NCBI GenBank assembly: GCA_015064885.1
Contig: SVRJ01000010.1
Location: forward strand, 1 to 60,925
Direction of reading: 5' to 3'
DNA: 60,925 nucleotides
Source of the DNA: Oscillospiraceae bacterium
GTDB taxonomy: Bacteria; Bacillota; Clostridia; Oscillospirales; CAG-272
A program made the translations under genes and the position numbers. Below the pieces are notes generated by a model, which was given only the letters and a program-made list of their open reading frames with translations, was not told the origin of the DNA and searched no databases. Each line of letters starts with the position of its first letter. The first letter of the stretch is position 1. Of the stretch, positions 17,909-25,691 are shown in pieces.

Positions 17909-18544
17909 ATGGATAAAAAGCTTATTGCAAAAGACCTGCTTTCTATAAAGGCTGTTTTCTTCAGCCCTGACAACCCCTTCACATGGGCAAGCGGAATAAA
18001 GAGCCCTATTTACTGTGACAACAGACTTACTCTCACCGCTCCGAAAGTAAGAACAGACGTTGAAACCGCTCTTGCTGAGACTATCGCTCGCGAGTATCCC
18101 GACGTTGAGGTCCTTATGGGAACTTCTACTGCAGGTATCGCTCATGCGGCTATAACGGCTCATCTTATGGATCTTCCCATGGGATACGTAAGAGGTGGCG
18201 CTAAGGACCACGGCAGAAAGAACCAGATCGAGGGCAGACTTGAGGCGGGCCAGAAGGTCGTCGTTGTAGAAGACCTTATTTCCACCGGCGGAAGCGTTAT
18301 AGAAGTAGTTAACGTTCTCAGAGAGGCGGGAGCAGAGGTTCTCGGTATCGTAAGTATATTCACATACGGTATGAAGAAGGGTCTTGACAGACTTGCTGAG
18401 GCAAACGTAAAGAACGTAAGCCTTACAGACTTCGACTGCATCGCTGAGGTAGCTGCAGAAGAAAACTACATCAAGAAGGAAGATATCGCAAGACTTATTG
18501 CATTCAGAAACAACCCATCCGACGAAAGCTGGATAAAGGCGTGA
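17909..18544 (+). CDS. pyrE: Orotate phosphoribosyltransferase
   Basis: A 211-residue type I phosphoribosyltransferase joining orotate to PRPP. The PRPP loop VVVVEDLISTGGSV is near residues 115-128. The flexible catalytic loop with RGGAKDHGRKNQIEG is present. It starts after AAGGAGA, 44 bp downstream of pyrF, the longest gap inside the operon. Confidence 0.95.
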   Translation: MDKKLIAKDLLSIKAVFFSPDNPFTWASGIKSPIYCDNRLTLTAPKVRTDVETALAETIAREYPDVEVLMGTSTAGIAHAAITAHLMDLPMGYVRGGAKDHGRKNQIEGRLEAGQKVVVVEDLISTGGSVIEVVNVLREAGAEVLGIVSIFTYGMKKGLDRLAEANVKNVSLTDFDCIAEVAAEENYIKKEDIARLIAFRNNPSDESWIKA

Positions 18545-18566
18545 CCTTTTGGAGGCGTAGTCTTAA

Positions 18567-19481
18567 ATGAATCATCTTATTGATATAATGGACCTGAAAA
18601 AGTCCGAAATCGAGGAGCTTATAAACGTTGCCAACGACATAATTGCCAACCCCCAAAAATACAGTGAGGTATGCAGAGGCAAAAAGCTTGCCACACTTTT
18701 CTTTGAGCCCTCTACACGTACGCGTCTCTCGTTTGAAGCAGCTATGTATGAGCTCGGAGGAAACGTAATAGGATTCTCCGAGGCGCAGAGTTCTTCTGCG
18801 TCCAAGGGTGAGAGCGTTGCCGATACCGCAAAGGTAATCAGCTGCTATGCCGACATCATAGCAATGAGACATCCCAAGGAGGGTGCTCCTCTCGTTGCCG
18901 CAATGAACGCAAGCATCCCCGTTATAAACGCGGGTGACGGCGGACACAACCATCCTACGCAGACACTTACAGACCTTCTCACAATATCACGTGAAAAGGG
19001 TGGTATTGACAACATTACTATCGGTTTCTGCGGAGACCTCAAATTCGGAAGAACGGTTCATTCTCTCATCAACGCACTTATGATGTATTCGGGAGTAAAA
19101 ATAGTTCTTATCTCTCCAAGCGAGCTCAAGCTTCCCGTATATTCCAAGGACGTTCTTGACAAGAACGGCATCGAATACGTTGAGACAACAGATCTTGAAG
19201 CAGTACTTCCCGATCTTGACATACTTTATATGACAAGAGTACAGAAGGAAAGATTCTTCAGCGAGGAGGAATATCTCAGACTCAAGGACAGCTACGTTCT
19301 CACACCCGAAAAGCTTGAATGTGCAAAGAGCGATCTTTCTATTCTTCATCCGCTTCCGCGTGTAAACGAGATCTCGGTAAAAATAGACTCCGATCCCCGT
19401 GCTTGCTACTTTAAGCAGGTCCTTAACGGAAAATACGTCAGAATGGCTTTGATAATGAAACTTTTGGGGGTAGAGGCATGA
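18567..19481 (+). CDS. pyrB: Aspartate carbamoyltransferase catalytic chain
   Basis: A 304-residue transcarbamoylase. The carbamoyl-phosphate signature [16 protein letters not shown] is near residues 48-63, KGESVADT is the 80s loop, and [10 protein letters not shown] and the 240s loop (TRVQKERF) are present. It associates with PyrI (next gene, 4-bp overlap) as a class B-type dodecamer that is feedback regulated. Confidence 0.95.
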   Translation: MNHLIDIMDLKKSEIEELINVANDIIANPQKYSEVCRGKKLATLFFEPSTRTRLSFEAAMYELGGNVIGFSEAQSSSASKGESVADTAKVISCYADIIAMRHPKEGAPLVAAMNASIPVINAGDGGHNHPTQTLTDLLTISREKGGIDNITIGFCGDLKFGRTVHSLINALMMYSGVKIVLISPSELKLPVYSKDVLDKNGIEYVETTDLEAVLPDLDILYMTRVQKERFFSEEEYLRLKDSYVLTPEKLECAKSDLSILHPLPRVNEISVKIDSDPRACYFKQVLNGKYVRMALIMKLLGVEA

Positions 19482-19897
19482 ACGTTGATTCTATAAAAAA
19501 CGGTATTGTTATTGATCATATAAAAGCGGGAAAGGGACATAAGATATATAATTTCCTCGGTCTCGATTCTCTCGATTGCTCAATAGCACTTCTTAAAAAC
19601 GTACCCAGTGAAAAGATGGGCAAAAAAGATATAATTAAAATAGATGATGAAAGCATCGTTCTTGATCTTGAAGTCCTCGGCTATCTCGATCCCGGAATCA
19701 CGGTAGCTATAATAAGAGACGGAAAGGTTACGGACAAGCACCAGGTAAAGCTTCCCGAAAGGCTTGTTAACGTACTCAAGTGTAAAAATCCGAGATGTAT
19801 CGTAACCACAGAGCAGGAGATAGATCATATTTTTGAGCTTGTAGACAGCGAGACGAGAACCTATCGTTGCATTTACTGTGACAGTCACGCAAAATAA
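19478..19897 (+). CDS. pyrI: Aspartate carbamoyltransferase regulatory chain
   Basis: A 139-residue nucleotide-binding regulatory subunit. The allosteric domain fills the first 95 residues; the zinc domain has Cys102, Cys107, Cys131 and Cys134, which hold the contact to PyrB. It is somewhat shorter than the E. coli chain (153) but complete. It starts inside the end of pyrB (ATGA overlap), consistent with coupled translation. CTP/ATP control of the pathway is inferred from the family. Confidence 0.95.
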   Translation: MNVDSIKNGIVIDHIKAGKGHKIYNFLGLDSLDCSIALLKNVPSEKMGKKDIIKIDDESIVLDLEVLGYLDPGITVAIIRDGKVTDKHQVKLPERLVNVLKCKNPRCIVTTEQEIDHIFELVDSETRTYRCIYCDSHAK

Positions 19898-19916
19898 GCA
19901 TTAAAGGAGGTTTATA

Positions 19917-20804
19917 ATGGAAAACAAAATATTACCTACTGCGGATGACGTAAAAAGAATAAAGGGCCTCGGCTTTTTGAGAGATAAACGCTTTCCCGAC
20001 GTTTTTAACGTACGCGTTATAACGAGAAACGGAAAGATCACCTCAAAGGAAGCCATTGACATCGCTACCGCTTCCGAAAAGTTCGGCTCCGGTGAAGTGG
20101 CAATGACAACGAGACAGACTATTGAGATACAAGGTATACCTTATGCAAACGTTCAGCCTGTCATAGATTATCTCGCAGAGCGTGGTCTTATGACCGGAGG
20201 TACGGGACCTAAGGTTCGTCCTGTTGTATCCTGCAAGGGTACTACATGCGTTTTCGGTCTCATAGATACATATTCACTCAGCGAAAAGATACACGAGAGA
20301 TTCTACGTCGGATATCATGACGTTACCCTTCCTCACAAATTCAAAATTGCCGTCGGCGGATGTCCCAACAACTGCGTAAAACCGGACCTTAACGATCTCG
20401 GAGTTATAGGTCAGAGAATAGTTAATATTGACTATTCAAAGTGCAGGGGATGTAAGGTCTGCCAGATCGAAAAGTGCTGTCCGATAAATGCCGCAAGGCT
20501 TACAGACGGCAAAATAACTGTTGACGATTCCTGCAACAGATGCGGCAGATGTCTTGGAAAATGTCCCTTCGGTGCATTTGAAGACTATACTGACGGATAT
20601 AAGATCTATATCGGCGGAAGATGGGGCAAAAAGGCTGCCATGGGAAGGCCGTTGAACAAAATATTCACAAGCGAGGAAGAGGTCCTCGACATGATAGAAA
20701 AGATCATTCTTTTCTTTAAAAACGAGGGTACCCCCGGTGAAAGATTTGCTGATACGGTAAACAGACTCGGGTTTGACGTTGTTGAGTCAAAGCTTCTTTC
20801 TTAA
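19917..20804 (+). CDS. Siroheme-type sulfite/nitrite reductase fused to 2[4Fe-4S] ferredoxin
   Basis: A 295-residue protein. Residues 1-75 look like the nitrite/sulfite reductase ferredoxin-like half domain (RNGKITSKEAIDIATASEKF, then AMTTRQTIEIQGI). Next come Cys106-x4-Cys111 (SCKGTTCVFG) and Cys149-x3-Cys153 (GGCPNNC), the paired motif that holds siroheme and a coupled [4Fe-4S] cluster. The first spacing is four rather than the more usual five. Residues 172-220 carry two further clusters (CRGCKVCQIEKCCP and CNRCGRCLGKCP). The size fits small AsrC-like or archaeal Dsr-like reductases. It starts 19 bp after pyrI behind AAAGGAGG, so it is the tenth gene of the pyr transcript. The substrate (sulfite, nitrite or other) is not determined. 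Confidence 0.8.
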   Translation: MENKILPTADDVKRIKGLGFLRDKRFPDVFNVRVITRNGKITSKEAIDIATASEKFGSGEVAMTTRQTIEIQGIPYANVQPVIDYLAERGLMTGGTGPKVRPVVSCKGTTCVFGLIDTYSLSEKIHERFYVGYHDVTLPHKFKIAVGGCPNNCVKPDLNDLGVIGQRIVNIDYSKCRGCKVCQIEKCCPINAARLTDGKITVDDSCNRCGRCLGKCPFGAFEDYTDGYKIYIGGRWGKKAAMGRPLNKIFTSEEEVLDMIEKIILFFKNEGTPGERFADTVNRLGFDVVESKLLS

Positions 20805-20840
20805 GCGTTATTCTTAAGATTTAAATTCGTAAATAAAGAA

Positions 20841-20884
20841 ACATCCCGGAATATATACCTTTGTATGTATTCCGGAATGTTTTT
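20841..20884 (+). terminator. Intrinsic terminator or attenuator before the ABC operon
   Basis: ACATCCCGGAATATATAC at 20841-20858 pairs with GTATGTATTCCGGAATGT at 20863-20880 with few mismatches, then TTTT. Only about seven bases separate it from the next ribosome binding site. I find no promoter between them, so the transporter may depend on read-through. Confidence 0.75.
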
Positions 20885-20900
20885 CAAAAGGAGGATCTGA

Positions 20901-21905
20901 TTGAAAAAGGTCTTATCATTCGCGACACTGATATTTTTTCTCTTACCCGTTTTTCTTTCTTTTGCTTCGTGTACTGATAGCAACAGAGCAAATGGATCCG
21001 AAACGAACAACCGAGCAGAAGGCGGCGGATTTCCGTACACCTTCACTGACAGTATCGGAAAAACTATAACATTGACAAAAAAGCCCGAAAAGGTTGCCGT
21101 TCTCTTCTCTTCCTTTGCTGATATCTGGACTTTGTCCGGAGGAGATATCTATATAACTGTAGGTGACAGTGTAGAGCGCGGATTTGCAAGTGAGGAAGTC
21201 ATACTCGTAGACAACGGCGCAGGGCATACAACTATAAATACAGAGCTGCTCGTTTCAAAAATGCCTGATCTCGTCATATGTACTGCCGATTACACGGTTC
21301 AGGCTGAATGTGCCGACTATCTTTCCTCGATAGGTATCCCCTCAGCGATATTCAAGGTGGAATCGGTTGACGATTATCTACGAGTGCTCAAAATATTCAC
21401 AGATATAAATCAAACGCCGGACGTATACCTGGAGCATGGAACAAAGCTCAAGGAAAGTATATCTTCACTTCTTGCGAAGGTTAGCGAGTTTACCGCAGAT
21501 AAGGAACCAACCGACATTCTTTTTGTCCGTGCGGGCTCTTCTCAAAAATCAACCAAGGCAAAAAATTCAGCAGATAATTTCGCATGCAGGATGCTTGGTG
21601 AAATGCAAACGTACAACATCGCCGATTCCGCACACGTTCTGCTTGACGGTCTGAGTCTTGAGGAGATACTTATGCGTGATCCCGAATATATTTTTATTAC
21701 GACAATGGGTGACGAGAACGCAGCCAAAAAATATATAAGCGATCTATTCTGTAAAGACGGCTGGAAAGACCTTTCAGCAGTGAGAACGGGAAAGTTTATT
21801 TTCCTTCCCAAGGAGCTGTTTCACTACAAGCCGAACTCACGCTGGCTTGAATCGTACGAATTTTTATCTAAAGCTCTTTACCCAACACTCGACATTTCAA
21901 AATAA
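20901..21905 (+). CDS. ABC transporter substrate-binding lipoprotein (siderophore/heme/B12 type)
   Basis: A 334-residue lipoprotein of the TroA/FepB superfamily. The start codon is TTG at 20901, eight bases after AAAGGAGG. The signal peptide ends in SFASC, with the lipid-modified Cys near residue 24. The mature protein has the two-lobed pattern joined by a long helix (PFTFTDSIGKTITL-type opening, here YTFTDSIGKTITLTKKPEKV; second lobe from about residue 190). It binds a metal chelate outside the membrane and passes it to the permease encoded next. A FecCD-type permease follows, so the ligand is an iron chelate, heme or corrinoid; the sequence does not decide which. Confidence 0.85.
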   Translation: MKKVLSFATLIFFLLPVFLSFASCTDSNRANGSETNNRAEGGGFPYTFTDSIGKTITLTKKPEKVAVLFSSFADIWTLSGGDIYITVGDSVERGFASEEVILVDNGAGHTTINTELLVSKMPDLVICTADYTVQAECADYLSSIGIPSAIFKVESVDDYLRVLKIFTDINQTPDVYLEHGTKLKESISSLLAKVSEFTADKEPTDILFVRAGSSQKSTKAKNSADNFACRMLGEMQTYNIADSAHVLLDGLSLEEILMRDPEYIFITTMGDENAAKKYISDLFCKDGWKDLSAVRTGKFIFLPKELFHYKPNSRWLESYEFLSKALYPTLDISK

Positions 21906-21929
21906 CTTAAAGCAAAGGAGGTGCTTTCG

Positions 21930-22931
21930 GTGAAAGGAAGCAAGCGTCACGTGCTACCGCTTTTATTTTCTCTGTTGATCCTTTTAATTTCTTTTTTGCT
22001 CTCTATATCACTCGGAAGCGTTAATCTCTCTATATACGAGGTTATAAACGGTATTTTGAATACCGACGGCTATGAAAAGCAATCGCTTATAATATATTCG
22101 CTTCGTTTTCCGCGTATATTCGGAGCGATCATGGCGGGTGCGGCACTTTCAAGTGCCGGACTTATGCTTCAGCAGGCGACCGGCAACGATCTTTGCGCAC
22201 CTAATATAATAGGCGTAAACTCCGGAGCAGGGCTTTTTGTAATGCTTATATTGTGCTTTGCCCCCTCCCTTTATCTGCTTTTACCTGTATCGGCATTCTT
22301 AGGTGCGCTTATTGCCACTATCCTTGTTCTGCTGATATCACGTATGACTCAAGGCGCATCAATGAAAGCAACACTCGTTCTTTCCGGAGTGGCAGTTGGG
22401 GCCTTCTTCAATGCGGTAATATCTTTTCTTTCCTATCTTTTCCCCGACGTGCTCGTATCCTATACCGCCTTCTCTGTCGGAAGTCTTTCGGGAATATATT
22501 CAGAGGACATAGCGGCACCTTCGGCAATTATTGGCGTATGCCTTATACTTGCGCTTCTCCTGTCTCCGCGACTTAAGCTTCTCTGCCTTGGTGACAGCAT
22601 GGCTGCCTCTCTCGGTGTAAACGTTAGACTCGTACGCATATTTGCACTTGTACTATCAAGTGCACTCTGTGCGTCTTCGGTATCATTCGGTGGTCTTATC
22701 GGTTTTGTGGGACTTATAGTTCCTCACATGGCGAAAAAATTCGTTCCGTCCGATTCTCCGCTTCTTCTGCCGATATGTATGACCACGGGAGCGTACGTGT
22801 TACTTCTATCCGATCTTCTCGGAAGGATACTCTTTGCTCCAAGCGAGCTTCCGTGCGGAATAATAATGTCGATAGTCGGTGCTCCGTTCTTTGTTTTTTT
22901 ACTTTGCAGAAGGAGGAGAGAGCATGATTGA
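21930..22931 (+). CDS. FecCD-family ABC transporter permease
   Basis: A 333-residue integral membrane protein with about nine or ten hydrophobic helices. The start is GTG at 21930, placed eight bases after AGGAGG; an in-frame GTG at 21921 is part of that ribosome binding site. Family motifs include RFPRIFGAIMAGAALSSAG and, near the C terminus, the coupling segment SFGGLIGFVGLIVPHMAK. Length is normal for BtuC/FhuB-type permeases. It overlaps the ATPase gene by 8 bp. Confidence 0.92.
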   Translation: MKGSKRHVLPLLFSLLILLISFLLSISLGSVNLSIYEVINGILNTDGYEKQSLIIYSLRFPRIFGAIMAGAALSSAGLMLQQATGNDLCAPNIIGVNSGAGLFVMLILCFAPSLYLLLPVSAFLGALIATILVLLISRMTQGASMKATLVLSGVAVGAFFNAVISFLSYLFPDVLVSYTAFSVGSLSGIYSEDIAAPSAIIGVCLILALLLSPRLKLLCLGDSMAASLGVNVRLVRIFALVLSSALCASSVSFGGLIGFVGLIVPHMAKKFVPSDSPLLLPICMTTGAYVLLLSDLLGRILFAPSELPCGIIMSIVGAPFFVFLLCRRRREHD

Positions 22932-23676
22932 ATTCAAAGATCTTTCTGTTTCAATAGATAAAAAAAATATTCTTGACAGTATCTCTCTGGTCGCAAACAA
23001 CCGAGAGATAACCGCTGTGCTTGGACGTAACGGAAGTGGAAAGACAACGCTTCTCTCCTCCGTCCTTAAAGAAAGAAAATACAGTGGAAGTATTTTAGTC
23101 GACGGTAGGGATATTTCTCTGATAAGCCGAAAAGAGCTTGCAAAGAAGGTATCAATAATGCCTCAGAACGTTTTATCGCCCGACATAACCGTAGAATCTC
23201 TTGTATCTTACGGCCGTACTCCATATACCTCCTTTTCGGGAATACTCACGAGTGAGGACAGAGAGAAGGTGTATTCCGCAATAAAGGAAATGGGATTATA
23301 TGAGCTTTCGCAAAGAAAGGTGAGCTCGCTTTCAGGCGGCGAATGCAGACGGGCGTATTTTGCGATGATACTTGCGGGAGATGCCGACACCGTAATGCTT
23401 GACGAGCCTACGACCTTTATGGACGCAGTGACAAAAAAAGAACTGTTTGCATTCATAGACATTCTGAAAAAGCGAAACAAGGCGGTAATTATCGTGCTAC
23501 ACGACCTGACAGACGCTGTCAAGGTATCTGACAGAATATATCTCATTGATGGTGGTAAGACGATTTTTTCGGGGTCCGGAACTGAATTTGCCGACTCGAG
23601 CTATCCTACAGAGATCTTCGGTCTTGAAGCGGTAAGGATAATACATGAAAACGCAGAAAACATTTTCTTTATATAA
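22924..23676 (+). CDS. ABC transporter ATP-binding protein (FecE/BtuD type)
   Basis: A 250-residue ATPase starting at 22924 behind GAAGGAGGAG. Walker A is LGRNGSGKTT (residues about 34-43), the signature is LSSLSGGECRRAYF, Walker B is TVMLDEPTTFMD, and the switch His is in IIVLHDLTDAV. It drives import through the preceding permease. It ends the three-gene importer operon just before a strong terminator. Confidence 0.92.
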   Translation: MIEFKDLSVSIDKKNILDSISLVANNREITAVLGRNGSGKTTLLSSVLKERKYSGSILVDGRDISLISRKELAKKVSIMPQNVLSPDITVESLVSYGRTPYTSFSGILTSEDREKVYSAIKEMGLYELSQRKVSSLSGGECRRAYFAMILAGDADTVMLDEPTTFMDAVTKKELFAFIDILKKRNKAVIIVLHDLTDAVKVSDRIYLIDGGKTIFSGSGTEFADSSYPTEIFGLEAVRIIHENAENIFFI

Positions 23677-23678
23677 AG

Positions 23679-23710
23679 AAAGATCAGGCGGGTAAACCGC
23701 CTGATCTTTT
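23679..23710. terminator. Bidirectional terminator between convergent genes
   Basis: AAAGATCAGGCGG at 23679-23691 pairs perfectly with CCGCCTGATCTTT at 23697-23709. The flanks are A-rich and T-rich. Confidence 0.9.
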
Positions 23711-25040
23711 AGTTTTCGTCCGTACCGGTGTCTTTTACCGTTACGACAGTTTTTTCTATTCTATGTTCTTTTATTTCAACTACGTTTACGTGAGCATTTT
23801 CTATATCAATTTCAAAAACGCTTCCGTCCTCGGGGAGAGATCCGTATTCTCCGAACACGTAGCCGCCAAAGGTGTCGCATTCTTCTGAAAAAAGCTTAAG
23901 CGACAATGCCTCGTTAACGTCATCAAGAGAGGCAGATCCTGATACCGTCCAGGTTCCATCTGCGTTTTTCATGATGTCGGGAAGATCCTCGCCCTTTTCT
24001 TCGGCGGGCTCGTTGAAATCACCGACTATCTGCTCGAGAATATCATTCATAGTGACTATTCCCGTAACTCCTCCGTATTCATCAAGAACCACGGCAAAAT
24101 GCTTGCCCGTTTGCTTCATCTGTTTGAAAAGCACGTCAGCCTTAAGATTACTGGGTACGAAATATGCGGGCTTCATAACGTTTTTCATAAGATTTTCTCT
24201 GCTCTTATCCTTTGCTCTGAAATATTCCCTCGCAAAGATAACGCCAAGAATATCGTCTACCGTCTCACCGCACACGGGAAATGCTGAATGTGAGCTTTCA
24301 AAAATAGTATTCTCCCATTCCGCATCGCTGTCCTCTACGTTGAGAAAACTGATTTCTGTTCTGTGTGTTGAAAATTCATCGACACTCATATCGTCAAATT
24401 CAAAGACGTTCTGGATCATCTTTTTTTCTTCTATATCTATAGCTCCCTGCTCACTGCTCGCATCTACCATGAGTCGGATATCCTCCTCACTGACCTCTTC
24501 CTCCTCTTCGTTAGGGTTAACACCGAAGAGACGAAGAACTCCGTTTGTTGAAACGGTAAGCAACCATACTACGGGTGTAAAAAGCTTTGATATCGCATAA
24601 AGGGGGCTTGACATGGAGAGTGCCATGCTTTCGCTCTTCTTCATGGCAAGACGCTTAGGAACCAACTCTCCGAATACAAGTGTAAAATAAGATAATATTA
24701 ACGTAATAAGTATAACAGCCACTGAATTGAATACAGCTCTGTTAGTATCGTTTGCCAGGCCTATTCTTTCCATAAGATCGACAATGTAGCCTGCGAAGTT
24801 ATCTGCCGCAAACGCACTTCCGAGAAATCCGGAAAGAGTTATGGCTATTTGTATGGTGGCAAGAAATTTAGCGGGGTTTTCCTTGAGACGTGAAAGAAGC
24901 TTAGCTTTTTTATTTCCTTCCGACACCATTTTATCTATCTTGGCGTCGTTGGTCGATATAACAGCTATTTCAGCACAGGCAAAAACCGCATTTAAAAAAA
25001 TAAGAAACACCTGTAACAACAGGGGAAAAACAATACTCAT
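23709..25040 (-). CDS. CNNM/CorC-type transporter-like protein with CBS domains
   Basis: A 443-residue membrane protein starting at 25040 behind AGGAGG. The N-terminal DUF21/CNNM domain (about 1-190) has three to four membrane helices and the typical LVFGELVPKRLAM segment. A CBS pair spans about 205-330. The C-terminal CorC_HlyC domain (about 345-430) contains DTFGGYVFGEYGSLPEDGS. Members are linked to Mg2+/Co2+ or Na+/Mg2+ handling and are often annotated hemolysin-like. It forms a single-gene unit with a leader of about 240 bases containing a stable fold, which suggests ion- or metabolite-responsive control. Confidence 0.9.
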   Translation of the reverse strand: MSIVFPLLLQVFLIFLNAVFACAEIAVISTNDAKIDKMVSEGNKKAKLLSRLKENPAKFLATIQIAITLSGFLGSAFAADNFAGYIVDLMERIGLANDTNRAVFNSVAVILITLILSYFTLVFGELVPKRLAMKKSESMALSMSSPLYAISKLFTPVVWLLTVSTNGVLRLFGVNPNEEEEEVSEEDIRLMVDASSEQGAIDIEEKKMIQNVFEFDDMSVDEFSTHRTEISFLNVEDSDAEWENTIFESSHSAFPVCGETVDDILGVIFAREYFRAKDKSRENLMKNVMKPAYFVPSNLKADVLFKQMKQTGKHFAVVLDEYGGVTGIVTMNDILEQIVGDFNEPAEEKGEDLPDIMKNADGTWTVSGSASLDDVNEALSLKLFSEECDTFGGYVFGEYGSLPEDGSVFEIDIENAHVNVVEIKEHRIEKTVVTVKDTGTDEN

Positions 25041-25278
25041 TTGAGTCCTCCTAAAAATCATTAATAAATATCGGTAAAAAGCAAGTTGATACTATCACAT
25101 ACGAAGTGAATATATCTCTCGGCGAACATGCCGTATCGTTTTTACCGAACAGATATAAGATCTTGTCGGAAAAGTAAATATGAGTACAATGATCTGCCCG
25201 TCACTACTGTCTCCGTTGTCCATAATAGAATTTTTTATTCCTTTCAAGTATATTATTTATTTATGCTTTAGCATATTA
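25041..25278 (-). promoter_or_regulatory. Long structured 5' leader of the CNNM gene
   Basis: The transcript from the promoter at 25285-25313 would have about 240 untranslated bases. On the minus strand, TCGGTAAAAA (25139-25148) pairs perfectly with TTTTTACCGA (25071-25080). Inside, GATAC pairs with GTATC, and two small hairpins follow (CGGC/GCCG and TCAC/GTGA). This gives a three-way-junction-like fold that ends about 30 bases before the ribosome binding site. I cannot match it to a named riboswitch class. The rest of the leader shows an ATGC/GCAT hairpin near its 5' end and nothing else clear. Confidence 0.5.
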
Positions 25279-25284
25279 ATCAAT

Positions 25285-25313
25285 ATTATATCATCGCACC
25301 CTCTGTTTTTCAA
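25285..25313 (-). promoter_or_regulatory. Sigma-A promoter of the CNNM gene
   Basis: On the minus strand TTGAAA (25308-25313), a 17-bp spacer ending in TGA, and TATAAT (25285-25290). Confidence 0.75.
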
Positions 25314-25380
25314 GATTAGCATTGTAAATTCTTTATTAAATATATATTTAAAAGTTATTTTACGTCGTAACAAAATATAC

Positions 25381-25409
25381 TTGAAAGTAAAATTGATATG
25401 TGCTAAAAT
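25381..25409 (+). promoter_or_regulatory. Sigma-A promoter of the 25443 gene
   Basis: TTGAAA at 25381-25386, a 17-bp spacer ending in TGC, TAAAAT at 25404-25409. A second -10-like TATAAT at 25411-25416 has no matching -35. Confidence 0.6.
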
Positions 25410-25442
25410 ATATAATGAAGTATTTTTGGAAAGGGAGAAGCT

Positions 25443-25676
25443 ATGAAAAGATCGGTGTACCTTACCCTGATAGCGCTGACAGTACTTCTGCTTTTATTTT
25501 CGGTCACTGTGTGTGCAGCCGAAACAACGTGTGAAGGCTCGGAAGCTCCACAAGTCACCTATTTACCGCAAAACGGTACGGATACCGCGGGCATGCTTTT
25601 TTCTATAATCGCATGTGTGTTACTCGGAATTATCTTCTCTTTTTATCTAATACACAAAATGAAAAACAAACACTGA
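25443..25676 (+). CDS. Small secreted or membrane protein, unknown
   Basis: A 77-residue protein starting after GGAAAGGGAGAA. An N-terminal signal sequence (hydrophobic 8-24, cleavage after VCAA plausible) is followed by a short polar stretch with one Cys, then a C-terminal transmembrane helix (about 50-70) and a basic tail KMKNKH. The mature form would be a single-pass protein with about 25 residues outside. It lies 15 bp before the DUF2156-GNAT gene and shares its transcript. No family is recognised. Confidence 0.6.
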   Translation: MKRSVYLTLIALTVLLLLFSVTVCAAETTCEGSEAPQVTYLPQNGTDTAGMLFSIIACVLLGIIFSFYLIHKMKNKH

Positions 25677-25691
25677 AAAATCGGAGACCGT

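Noticed and set aside
20841-20884. Iron-box (Fur site) at the importer start
   Set aside because: The inverted repeat is a long GC-containing hairpin with a T run, which fits a terminator and not a Fur box.
25180-25446. 88-codon open frame before the small secreted protein gene
   Set aside because: It is AT-rich, lacks a ribosome binding site, and overlaps promoters on both strands.
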